DNA of 64,000 nucleotides from Artemia franciscana (taxonomy: Eukaryota > Arthropoda > Branchiopoda > Anostraca > Artemiidae): contig NC_088864.1 in the NCBI RefSeq assembly GCF_032884065.1, positions 19,857,999 to 19,921,998 on the forward strand, in the 5' to 3' direction. Within the stretch, counting starts at the first letter, position 1, and each line of letters begins with the position of its first letter. The position numbers were made by a program, and so were the translations under genes. Below the pieces are notes generated by a model, which did not search any database, was not told where the DNA came from, and saw only the letters and a list, made by a program, of their open reading frames with translations. Of the stretch, positions 1 to 10,638 are shown one piece after another.

Positions 1-360
1 ATGTCGAACTCTTCATTTATACGAATTTGTCTACTCGTAGTGTGGAGTATGATTTCTGAGAATGTACATGATAAAACTGGCAGTCCAATATAAACATGAC
101 CTGCTTATTCTTCTATTATTTGATTTTAGTAGTGGGCTTGACACCCCCCCCCCTTTACTGCACATAAACTATTTTTTGGCGCGTTTTGTACAAATCTTTT
201 TGTAACCGCCCCCCCCCCCAACCCGCACCCCAGAACAAAACCCTGGATATGCCTTTGGTAAGATAGGAAATTTGCTATGGTTGGGATATTGTTGGGACTC
301 TTTTGAATATTAAAGCTGTAGCCTCAGGTATATAACAAACGGAAGTGGGGTCAGCCTTAG

Positions 361-610
361 GTTATCTCCATATAGATAATTTTATAGATGAAACGTACTA
401 ATAACGTTGATATATCTCCATATGGATAATTTTATAGATGAAACGTAATAAAAACATTGTTATATCTCTATATAGATAATTTTGCAGATGAAACATACTA
501 AAAACGTTGTTATAGCTCCAAATAGATACTTTTGTAGACGAAACATACTAAAAACGTTGTTATATCTCCACATAGATAATTTTGTGGATGAGATATGCTA
601 AAAACGTAGT
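361..610 (+). repeat. Five 50-bp monomers in the LINE 5' region (copy A)
   Basis: Five consecutive 50-base units start at 361, 411, 461, 511 and 561. Each has a core like ATCTCCATATAGATAATTTT followed by GATGAAACGTA and ending near AACGTTG. The same array occurs in copy B, so it belongs to the element. Its place upstream of ORF1 resembles the promoter monomers of rodent L1, which is an analogy only. Confidence 0.9.
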
Positions 611-1114
611 TAACCATGTGGTAGCACAATACAATTGACTTCTGCTTGGTAAAATAGGCCCCAAAGTTTGATCCCGTAGTGTTTCTTTCACGGATTTCGC
701 AGTGTTTATTTCCCTTTTTACTGTGGTGTTAGTTTTTATTTGCTAAAGATGTGAAATACTGGGTTTCCGGTACAATCATAAATAAAGTATCTATGTATGT
801 ATCTAATGCAGTATTGGTACAGTCAAATTAATGTAAAGTTTCGCTGATTAGTTTAAAGCTTAAAGAAACTAGTCTCGCGTTGGCGATCGATCAGTGTGGT
901 CATTCATTTCACTGGATACGGTCCGTTATTTAGACGCAAGGCTACCACTGAGTGAGAGATAGCCAATTTTCTTGCCATAAGTTAATGATTTGTGAGATTA
1001 GTTATTAGAATAATATTTGATTACGTATTATTTGTATTATTAAGTAATAATTAGGTTATAAAAAAGTTTTTATTATTATTATTTACTTGTTTTTCTTGTA
1101 GTTTAATTTTTAGG

Positions 1115-2144
1115 ATGGAGAAAGCGACGGTATGTTTCAGTTTTCGTTGCATGCCGGGAGATCTTGCACAGAAAGTTACGGAACCAGATATTCACCAGTG
1201 GTTGAAGAGCGTTGGGCTAAATAATGGAAAGATGAGAGCAATTGATTCAGACGATTTAAGAAGATACGGAGTAGTAAGAGTTACTTTAGCATGCCCAGTA
1301 ATCGCGGACGAGTTGTGCGTTAGATGGAAAGATAGTGATATAAAATTATCTTTCAACGGTGAAATGTTTCCAATAACCTTTGGTAGAATGGGAAAGCGAC
1401 CCATCGTGGTCTCATTGAGGAAGGTCCCAGGAGAGGCTATGGACCCTGAATTAGCAGGATTGCTTAGTAATTTTGGAGAAGTCCTCAATGTGCGAAGAAA
1501 AAAATACGAAGGCGACGAATTTATTGAGGTCTATAGCGGAAGAGCCACAGCGCTAATGCACATATCCACAGATATTTCACCCGCTATTGTATGGAACGAT
1601 GAAATTTTTTTTTGTTTACTATGAAAACCAACCCAAACAGTGTTTTATATGCCACGAGTCGAGCCATGAAGCGATCTCGTGCCCGAAAAGGAAGAAACCT
1701 AGGACTAACTCGATTGTCTGGAGCCCCCACACAGCAAATAGTACTCCACAGGTTGAGCATACAGTTTCATCTTTTTTTGGGGACCCCGGAATCACATTTC
1801 CTCCACTTCCTCCTCAAATTAGCTCGGTTCCGGGAATCGCTGCTATAGCTACATCCAGAAACCAACCTAATAAAACAATAAAAGATTTGGGATCATCGGA
1901 AGCTGTTGATCTGGTTATTGAGGCTTTGGAGAAAGAAAGTACACGAAAAGACAAACCACAGAAACCAAAGAAAAAAGAAACAGAAGAGCAATCGGGGAGT
2001 CAAAAGAATCCTTCGCAAGAAGGTAGGCCCAAACGGGGAGTCCCAAAACCAGTTTTGAAATCGAGTCAATATGAAGTCAGTGAACTCGGGGCGCCGCTGT
2101 CCTCAGCCAAAGAAAAAGTTAATCCTACGCCCACCCCTAAATGA
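1115..2144 (+). pseudogene. LINE ORF1 (gag-like, CCHC knuckle), copy A, frameshifted
   Basis: The nucleic-acid-binding ORF1 protein of the LINE. The frame opens at ATG 1115 (context AGGATGG) and runs about 165 codons through a region with conserved PIVVSLRKVPGEA and GEVLNVRRKKYEG segments. At a run of nine T (1604-1612) it passes into another frame that ends at 2144. The second frame starts with the knuckle CFICHESSHEAISC (C-x2-C-x4-H-x4-C), then a lysine-, proline- and serine-rich tail. A run of eight T would keep the two parts in one frame, so a one-base homopolymer gain is the likely lesion. A programmed slip is possible but less likely, because copy B has a different run length. Confidence 0.8.
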
Positions 2145-2232
2145 GAAAGATGTAATGCGTCCGAATACGAGGAGGGGAGACCAGATTCAAATAAAAAGGA
2201 TAGAAACGAAAAGAATAAGCTTCCAAATTAAG

Positions 2233-3625
2233 ATGATTCGAAGGATTGGAACACTGAATTTAAATGGTGCAAAACAAGAAAAAAGACAAAAACTGCTGCT
2301 AAAGTTTTTGAACGATGAGTAAATTAATTTTTTTGAAAGAGCTAGGAGAACTATTTGTTAAAGTTTGTAACCAGTTTATAAATGAAGGTTACCCATCTGA
2401 TGGTGTGGCGGTAATAACATTGATTTATAAAGGGGGAGATCGGGCCGAGTCAAAAATTGGCGATCGATAACAAATTTGTGTTCGGATTATCGGATATGTT
2501 CAAAAGCTATGATGCAAAGGTTGAATAAGTTTTTAAGTAGAGTTATTGGAGCCTACCAACATGGTGGTATAAAAGGGAAAAAGACCCAACATATACTCAG
2601 TGTTCTTAAGGAGCTGGTAATGCGAGGAGATCGAGAACTTAGGAGACTTATACTTCAAATGGATCTATTGGCTATTATGAGTATTGACGTAGTAAAGGCT
2701 TATGACTCGGTGGTTAGAGCAATTTTGTGGGTATTAATGGAAAGGAAATATGGGATGTCTAGACAAGTAGTGAAAAGATTCGAAAATATTTATAAAGACC
2801 CCAAAATCATAGTCAAGGTCAGAGGAGAGTTAACGAAAGAAATAGAAATGGAAAAAGCCCTTCGTCAAGGAGACCCCCTATCACCTTGCCCGTTTGAGAC
2901 TTATATGAACCCCCCTTTTAAGTATGTTGAAAGTAAGATACAAGGCCTACCCCTAACTAATGGCACGAATCTAAAGGCTTTGGCATTTATGGATGATGGA
3001 AATTTTGTTGTGGGAAAGCTGGAGGACCTTAAGCAGGTATCATTAGGCCTGTGATGTTATGAGATTAGTTTCCATGCTAAAATCCATCCGGAGAAGAGTA
3101 AAATAGTGAGTTTAAAGGGGGAAAGTTCTCAGGTTGAATGCCATAGTTGGATAAACCTAACAGATCAAGCTAAGATACTTGGAGTTAGTTGGGGAAGGGA
3201 GACAAAGAGTGCGAAAGTATGGAAAGAAGTGATGAATATAATGGAGGGCACGCTCCATGCGAAGAGGTTACTGTGGTAACCTCTTCGAAAGAGTCCAGTA
3301 TGGAAATACGTATTGTTTACCAATTATGTTTTATTATGCACCGGTATTTGAGTTACAGGAAGATATACCGAAACGGATTGAAAGAGAAGTTTGAAGATTT
3401 ATTTGGAAGGGAAAATTTGAAAAACTAGCTACGAAGATGAGGACAGTAAGGAATGAGCTAGGGGGTTTGGAAGTTATAGACTATGGCAAGGTTTGTAAAT
3501 CCCTAAAGAACTCCTAAAGAGTTCCGAAAAGAACTCTCAAATGCGTTACCCAGTGAATTCAGAGATGTTGTGGAGGATTTAAATGAATCTAAAGGAAGTG
3601 GAATCTCCGACAGTTCGATGAAGGC
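2233..3625 (+). pseudogene. LINE ORF2 remnant, copy A: endonuclease start fused to reverse transcriptase
   Basis: ORF2 begins at ATG 2233 with the AP-endonuclease N-terminus (GTLNLNGAKQEKRQK) and is cut off near 2320, where the sequence jumps into the RT domain. The RT part (main frame 2476-3054) shows motif A (IDVVKAYDSV), motif B (RQGDPLSPC) and motif C as FMDD, so all three catalytic aspartates survive here. After 3054 the frame is broken by stops and by a deletion near 3495. It cannot encode a working ORF2 because the endonuclease is gone. Confidence 0.8.
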
Positions 3626-4058
3626 TGTCAAAGTTGCTGTCAAACTGAGGTATTTAGTGAAACAAAATAACAAGTCTCAAGTCTAATATGTCGAACTCTT
3701 CATTTATACGAACTTGTCTACTCGTAGTGTGGAGTATGATTTCTGAGAATGTACATAATAAAACTGGCAGTCCAATATAAACATGACCTGCTTATTCTTC
3801 TATTATTTGATTTTAGTAGTGGGCTTGACAACCCCCCCCCCCCCCTTTACTGCATATAAACTATTTTTTGGCGCGTTTTGTACAGATCTTTTTGTAAACC
3901 CCCCCCCCCCCAACCCCAACCCGCACCCCAGAACAAAACCCTGGATATGCCTTTGGTAAGATATGAAATTTGCTATGGTTGGGATGTTGTTGGGACTCTT
4001 TTGAATATTAAAGCTGTAGCCTCAGGTATATAACAAACGGAAGTGGGGTCAGCCTTAG

Positions 4059-4307
4059 GTTATCTCATATAGATAATTTTATAGATGAAACGTACTTATA
4101 ACGTTGATGTATCTCCATATGGATAATTTTATAGATGAAACGTAATAAAAACATTGTTATATCTCTATATACATAATTTCGCAGATGAAACGTACTAAAA
4201 ACGTTGTTATAGCTCCAAATAGATACTTTTGTAGACGAAACATACTAAAAACGTTGTTATATCTCCACATAGATAATTTTGTGGATGAGATATGCTAAAA
4301 ACGTAGT
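4059..4307 (+). repeat. Five 50-bp monomers in the LINE 5' region (copy B)
   Basis: Same five-unit array as at 361-610. The first unit has lost one base, so it is 49 bases long; the others start at 4108, 4158, 4208 and 4258. Unit order and unit-specific variants match copy A, so the array was already present when the two copies separated. Confidence 0.88.
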
Positions 4308-4810
4308 TAACCATGTGGTAGCACAATACAATTGACTTCTGCTTGGTAAAATAGGCCCCAAAGTTTGATCCCGTAGTGTTTCTTTCACGGATTTCGCAGT
4401 GTTTATTTCCCTTTTTACTGTGGTGTTAGTTTTTATTTGCTAAAGATGTGAAATACTGGGTTTCCGGTACAATCATAAATAAAGTATCTATGTATGTATC
4501 TAATGCAGTATTGGTACAGTCAAATTAATGCAAAGTTTCGCTGATTAGTTTAAAGCTTAAAGAAACTAGTCTCGCGTTGGCGATCGATCAGTGTGGTCAT
4601 TCATTTCACTGGATACGGTCCGTTATTTAGACGCAAGGCTACCACTGAGTGAGAGATAGCCAATTTTCTTGCCATAAGTTAATGATTTGTGAGATTAGTT
4701 ATTAGAATAATATTTGATTACGTATTATTTGTATTATTAAGTAATAATTAGGTTATAAAAAAGTTTTTATTATTATTATTTACTTGTTTTCTTGTAGTTT
4801 AATTTTTAGG

Positions 4811-5810
4811 ATGGAGAAAGCGGCGGTATGTTTCAGTTTTCGTTGCATGCCGGAAGATCTTGCACAGAAAGTTACGGAACCAGATATTCGCCGGTGGTTG
4901 AAGAGCGTTGGGCTAAATAATGGAAACACGAGAGCAATTGATTCAGAAGATTTAAGAAGATACGGAATAGTAAGAGTTACTTTAGCAAGCCCAGTAATCG
5001 CGGACGAGTTGTACGTTAGATGGAAAGATAGTAATCTAAAATTATCTTTCAACATTGAAATGTTTCCAATAATCTTTGATAGAATGGGAAAGCAACCCAT
5101 CGTGGTCTCATTGAGGAAGGTCCCAGGAGAGGCTACGGACCCTGAATTAGCGGGATTGCTTAGTAGAAGTCCTCAATGTGCGAAGAAAAAAATACGAAGG
5201 CGACGAATTTATTGAGGTCTATAGCGGAAGAGCCACACCGCTAATGCACATATCCACTGATATTTTACCCGCTATTGTATGGAACGATGAAATTTTTTTG
5301 TTTACTATGAAAACCAACCCAAACAGTTTTTTATATGCCACGAGTCGAGCCATGAAGCGATCTTGTGCCCGAAAAGGAAGAAACCTAGGACTAACTCGAT
5401 TGTCTGGAGCCCCCACACAGCAAATAGTACTCCACAGGTTGAGCATACAGTTTCATCTTTTTTTGGGGACCCCGGAATCACATTTCCTCCACTTCCTCCT
5501 CAAATTAGCTCGGTTCCGGGAATCGCCGCTATAGCCAGAAACCAACCTAATAGAACAATAAAAGATTTGGCATCATCGGAAGCTGTTGATCTGGTTATTG
5601 AGGCTTTGGAGAAAGAAAGTACACGAAAAGACAAACCACAGAAACCAAAGAAAAAAGAAACAGAAGAGCAATCGGGGAGTCAAAAGAATCCTTCGCAAGA
5701 AGGTAGACCCAAAACCAGTTTTGAAATCGAGTATATAAGAAGTCAGTGAACTCGTGGCGCCGCTGTCCTCAGCCAAAGAAAAAGTTAATCCTACGCCCAC
5801 CCCTAAATAA
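4811..5810 (+). pseudogene. LINE ORF1 (gag-like, CCHC knuckle), copy B, multiply frameshifted
   Basis: Counterpart of the ORF1 in copy A. The start used is ATG 4811, which aligns with 1115; an in-frame ATG at 4784 lies in the untranslated leader of the other copy. Relative to copy A there is an 8-base deletion near 5165, a T run of seven instead of nine (near 5293-5299), and a 14-base deletion near 5707. The knuckle and the lysine-rich tail remain readable in separate frames up to the stop at 5808-5810. Confidence 0.78.
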
Positions 5811-5898
5811 GAAAGAAGTAATGCGTCCGAGTACGAGGAGGGGAGACCAGATTTAAATAAAAAGGATAGAAACGAAAAGAATAAACTTCCAAATTAAG

Positions 5899-8800
5899 AT
5901 GATTCGAAGGATTGGAACACTGAATTTAAATGGTGCAAAACAAGAGAAAAGACAAAAACTGCTGCTAAAGTTTTTGAACGATGAGAAAATTGATATACTA
6001 TGTGTCCAAGAGTTAGACACAAACAATTTTAGAGGACTTGAGGAAGAAGGATATGAGCCCTTGTCCGGGGGCATCTCTCCTGACGTGGCCTTTATTGTGC
6101 GAGGCTCAGCTGGGGTTGATAAAAGATCATATATGTACGAGGAAAATACTGCAATTTGTTTTTTAACATAGAAAGGGATAAAGATTGTAAACACTTACTT
6201 ACCGTTAGGTACAAACAATGCTAAACAGAAAGATTAAACGGTGAGAAATGAGCTGGTGAGACATATGGAGGATGAGGATACGGTTCTACTTGGTGATTCC
6301 AACTGCATGGAGTATTTAAGTGATGTTTATACTCAGAGTAAAAGTAGTCAAAAGCAAAAAGTGAGCGAGAACGTACTGAGCTTATACGAGCATTCCAGAT
6401 GAAAGATATATGGGCTGAGAAAAATACAGCCCAGGGATTCACCAGGATAGATAAAAGATGGGCTAGCAGAATCAACAGAATTCATGTAAGTGAAAACCTA
6501 GCCGAGAAAGTGAAAAGAGTTGAGAATATTTGTGTAGCTTTTTCGGACTATCTAGCTATAGTTATAGATTTGGGAGATCCAAGAAGGGACATTGTGGAAA
6601 AAAAGAAAGATAGAAGGTTTGTGGAGAATGGATCCAAAATTTATGAAGAAAAAAGAAATAAGGGAAGCGGTTAGAGAAAAAATAAGAGAAGTTAAAGACG
6701 TGGTACAATTTTGGAAAAATTTCAAGCGATATATAGCTGAAGAAATAAAATGGATAGAAAGGGACCATCGGAGGAAAGCATATTGCCATAAAAGGCATCT
6801 ATATAGTGCTAAATAACTTGAGAGAAGAGATAAATAGTGGTAGTCCCTCTTTTTTTTAATATGAAGAGGTGAAAAGTGAAATAAAATATACTGAGGAAGA
6901 AGAATGCGAGTTTTGGAATCCAGCCAAATCAATTTAGCATCAAAGCTGAGAGCTAAAAGAGGCAGACAAGAGAACTGCATACAAAAAATTAAAATGACGA
7001 ATGGACAGACTATCCAGAATGCCGAGGTTAAACTACATAAGTAACGACATTTTATACTAGTGCTTTTAAACTTCAGGATAAAGATAGTGGGAATCTCAGT
7101 TTCCTAGATGAATTTATGGTGCAAAATACGATTTCAGAAGAGGAAAACCAGTGCTTTGAAGAGGAAATTACGATTTCAGATATTGAGAAGACTATGAAAA
7201 CCCATGGCATTGACCGCTGATCCTGCCATTGACGGGCTAGGATATGAATTTTATAAAAAAAAAATTTTTGGAAAGAGCTAGGAGAACTATTTCTTAAGGT
7301 TTGTAACCAGTTTTTAAATGAAGGTTATCCATCTGATGGCGTGGCGGTAATAACCTTGATTTAAAAAGGGGGGGGGGGGTCGGGCCGAGTCAAGAAATTG
7401 GCGACCGATAGCAAATTTGTGTTCGGATTGGATATGTTCAAAAGTTATGACGCAAAGGTAGAATAAGTTTTTAAGTAGAGTTATTGGAGCCTACCAACAT
7501 GGTGGTATAAAAGGGAAAAAGGCCCAACATATACTCAGTGTTCTTAAGGAGCTGGTAATGCGAGGAGATCGAGAACTTAGGAGACTTATACTTCAAATGG
7601 ATCTACTGGCTTTTATGAGTATTGACGTAGTAAAGGCTTATGAGTCGGTGGTTAGAGTAATTTTGTGGGTATTAATGGAAAGGAAATATGGGATGTCTAG
7701 ACAAGCTGAGAAAAGATTTGAAAATCTTTATAAAGACCCCAAAGTCGTAGTCAAGGTCAATGGAGAGTTAATGAAAGAAATAGAAATGGAAAAAGCCCTT
7801 CGTCAAGGAGACTCCTTATCACCTTGCCTGTTTGAGATTTATATGGAACCCCTTTTTAAGTATGTTGAAAGTAAGATACAAGGCCTACCCTTAACTAATG
7901 GCACGAATAAAGGCTTTGGCATTTATGAATGATAGAAATTTTGTTGTGGGAAAGCTGGATGACATTAAGCAGGTATTATTAGGCCTGCAATGTTATGAGA
8001 TTAGTTTCCATGTTAAAATCCATCCAGAGAAGAGTAAAATAGTGAGTTTAAGGGGGGAAAGTTCTCAGGTTGAATACCATAATTGGATCAACCTAACAGA
8101 TCAAGCTAAGATACTTGGAGTTAGTTGGGGAAGGGAGACAACAAGTGCAAAAGTATGGAAATTGATGAATAAAATGGAGGGCACACTCCGTGCGAAGGAA
8201 GGTAAATACTGTGGTAACCTCTTCGAATGAGTCCAGTATGTAAATACTGGCCTACCAATTATGTTTTATTATGCACCGGTATTTGAGTTACAGGAAGATA
8301 AACTGAAACGGATTGAAAAAGAAGTTCGGAGATTTATTTGGAAGGGAAAATTTGAAAAACTAGCTATAAAGATGACGACAGTAAGGAATGAGCTAGGAGG
8401 TTTGGGATTTAATAGACTATGGCAAGGTTTGTAAATCCCTATTCCTGAGAAATATTTTTGAGATGATTGCAAAAAAACTATAAATTTGTGGGGATAAACC
8501 GTGAGTGGTTTATCCGAGTTTTAAATGAAGAGGATAGTGAAGAACGAAGAGAACTCTCAAATGCGTTACCCAGTGAATTCAGAGATGTTGTGGAGGATTT
8601 ATGTGAATATAAAGGAAGTGGAATATTCGACAGTTTGATGAAGGCAAAGACGAGGAAAAAAATAATTGATATGGTTGTAGAAGAGAAGAAGAGAGATATT
8701 GATTACCGGGCAAAGGTACGAGAACCATTTATTGATTTTCAAGTATCTTTCGGACACCTAGCCGGGATGAAATACCAGAGCGGATGGAAGGAAGTTATGT

Positions 8801-9072
8801 TTCTCCTCATCCATGGGATATTGCCCTATCGTAACCGTATAGCAAGATTTGTGAGGAGTGGAGTTACCGGAGTGGCGGCTCAGCAGAAATACAGTCAATG
8901 ATGGATTACAACATGAGATTATGGAGTGCCCCTGGAACGGAGGGATATTGAAGAAAATGTTTGAAATTGTGAAAGGGGAAAATATGAAACTAGATAGTGT
9001 GGAAGAAAAGAAGAAAATTGTAAAATTAAGTTTTGAATGTGAAAAAAAAAAAAAAACAAGAGAGAGAGCATA
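5899..9072 (+). pseudogene. LINE ORF2 (AP endonuclease, reverse transcriptase, C-terminal domain), copy B, broken
   Basis: The retrotransposition enzyme of the element. From ATG 5899 the endonuclease reads TLNLNG, then ILCVQE, and stops at 6171. Later pieces VLLGDSN, a segment ending RINRIHVSE, and FSDYLAIVID (about 6285-6560) match the order of AP-endonuclease motifs. The RT follows from about 7230 (a DGLGYEFYK segment), with motif A at 7621-7650 changed to KAYES and motif C near 7920 changed to FMND, so two catalytic aspartates are lost. The C-terminal part (8467-9073) holds a WKEVMFLLIHGILPYRNR segment and an HEIMECP segment, as in L1/Tx1-type ends. Many stops and frameshifts are present. 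Confidence 0.8.
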
Positions 9073-9276
9073 GGTTTTTTAGTGACGAATGTTTGTGTAC
9101 ATGTGTGGAAAACGAAGAAGAAAAAAGGAATTTTGAGTAAGGAACGGTTTCAGGCATAGTATAAAATGCGTGTGAATGAGATAAGAAAAAGTAAGTGGGG
9201 GTCAAAGGATATGGATGTGGAGTGGTTGATGGGAGTTAAAATGGATGAATGAATGGAAAATGATTGATTTTAATTG

Positions 9277-9645
9277 TAATTTTAGATTTTGTATTTTGGT
9301 TATAATTTTAAAGATGAGGGTGGGTGAAGTTCTTTGTTTTTTTTTAAGATGATATGAGGAATTTTAAAAGGTCATAAAATGTATAAGTAATGAGTTTAAA
9401 TATGGTTTTGTTTTATCTTATAATAAATGTAATAAAGGATATTTATTTATTTTTTTTAGATGTAGATTTTGTATTTTGGTTTTAGGTTATAGTTTTAAAG
9501 ATGAGGGTAGGTGAAGGTTTTTTTTTTCTTTTCTTTTTTTAAGATGTTTTGAGGAATTTTAAAAGGTTATAAAATGTTGTATAAGTAATGAGTTTAGATA
9601 TGGTTTTGTTTAATCTTATAATAAATGTTATAAAGGATATTTAGT
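9277..9645 (+). repeat. Two-unit tandem duplication (~180 bp) in the LINE 3' region
   Basis: Two adjacent units start near 9284 and 9459. Each begins with GATTTTGTATTTTGGTT, continues with TTTTAAAGATGAGGGT and ends with a GTAATGAGTTTA...ATAATAAATG segment. They differ by small indels. This lies after the last ORF2 codons and is probably part of the LINE 3' UTR. Confidence 0.75.
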
Positions 9646-9660
9646 ATTTTTTTTTTGTAA

Positions 9661-10374
9661 TTTGAAAATTATTTACCGGAAAGAAGGAAAAGAATTTTTT
9701 TTTTTTATTAGTAGTTGGTTTTAGTTGACCAATAATAAGAGGCCCAATTTTTGGAGAGTGAATGTATTTTATTTTTAAGCTTATACAGATTTGTATTATG
9801 TATGAAGAAAAATATTGTAAATTGTGATTATTTGTTTAATGCGTTTAATGTTTTTATGTATTTGTAGTGTATTTTAAGCTGAGAAGGGACAGCCCCTTGC
9901 TGTTGTGGGCAACTAGTGACAGTTATTTTTTGAGTTGTATGTTAACTTTAATGCCGGTAATTTTTTTTATTAATTTAAATTTTATATAAAACTTAATAGA
10001 TTTATTAATTTATAATTTAAATTTTTTAAGAAAGGTAAACAGGATTTTTAAATATAATAAAAAGGATTAATAGATTTTTTTTTTTTTTTTTTTTTAAGTT
10101 GAAAAAATTAGGATATTCAAAGAATTTTAGTAAAGAGGATTAATTATTTGATATATTAAAGATTCAGTAATTCTTAGTTCAATAGTCATTAACATTTATA
10201 GTCTGACGGTGCAACGGAAGACGTGTTTGCAGGAGTTAAAAAAAAAGAAAAAAGAAACTTGTCTAAAAAGTTCTTTAAACATCAAAAGAATAAATAAAAT
10301 ACGCAGTATTCGTGTGTTCACATCTACATTATAGCTTTTACTAGTCAAACAAAAGAAGAACAACTTTAACAAAC
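9661..10374. other. AT-rich spacer with no gene recognised
   Basis: Very AT-rich DNA with a run of T near 10074-10096. On the - strand this is the start of the third visible Sap30 intron. The expected Sap30 C-terminal exon was looked for here and not found. Confidence 0.5.
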
Positions 10375-10638
10375 CTCAGCAAGCTGGCTTTTATTTAATC
10401 CTGGCTTAGTTTGCACTTTAAAATGTCTTTTGTACCTCCTTAAAGTATTTATTTGTAACTGAATCAAATCAACACCGCCAGGTAATGGAGGATTTGCCCT
10501 CTCCTCTGGGCTGCCACTACCATTTCCGTTTTGGTCATTCTCCATTTCGTCGTCAGTAGTGCTTGGTCGACGTTTAGGTCGGACTCGCGCAGTTAAAATC
10601 TGATTTTTGTGGTAGTCACAGATATATATATGTCTAGC
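10375..10638 (-). CDS. Sap30: Sap30 coding exon 3 (zinc-finger end and start of Sin3-binding domain)
   Basis: 88 codons in phase 0. The acceptor ...TTTCAATTGTAG lies just above 10638. The exon opens with [11 protein letters not shown], has a poorly conserved acidic and glycine-rich middle (residues 101-125 of the joined protein), and ends LNKSQLAE at a GTTTGT donor. Reading through the donor gives a stop after two codons, so splicing to a further exon is required. Confidence 0.92.

Larger units (their letters stand above)
1..3687 (+). mobile_element. Non-LTR retrotransposon (L1/Tx1-like), copy A, internally deleted
   Basis: This stretch aligns base for base with the second copy that starts at 3688. 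It carries a long 5' region, an ORF1 with a CCHC zinc knuckle and an ORF2 with reverse-transcriptase motifs. Relative to copy B it lacks most of the endonuclease and the linker to the RT (junction near 2320). It also lacks about 110 bases near 3495, and homology stops near 3625. The left end is not visible because the repeat already matches from the first base of the window. The L1/Tx1 assignment rests on an AP-type endonuclease, an ORF1 knuckle and the style of the C-terminus. It is tentative; the LINE identity itself is firm. Confidence 0.85.
3688..9660 (+). mobile_element. Non-LTR retrotransposon (L1/Tx1-like), copy B, nearly full length
   Basis: The second, longer copy lies directly behind copy A in the same orientation. 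It matches copy A from its base 1. The 62 bases before it (3626-3687) have no partner inside the window. It keeps the 5' region with C-rich runs, the 50-bp monomers, ORF1, the endonuclease, the RT, a C-terminal domain and a T-rich 3' region. Many stops and small indels show that it is dead. The 3' limit is uncertain and lies somewhere between about 9460 and 9700; no clean poly(A) end or target-site duplication was found. Confidence 0.85.

Noticed and set aside
2476-3054. The 192-codon RT frame in LINE copy A as a functional gene
   Set aside because: It lacks the endonuclease and the C-terminus and is the remnant of a deleted LINE.
10278-10302. A YFIYS string on the - strand shortly after Sap30 exon 3, reminiscent of the SAP30 C-terminus
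   Set aside because: Residues before it do not match the family, the implied intron would be about 34 bases, and a stop follows after three further residues. AT-rich chance is the better explanation.
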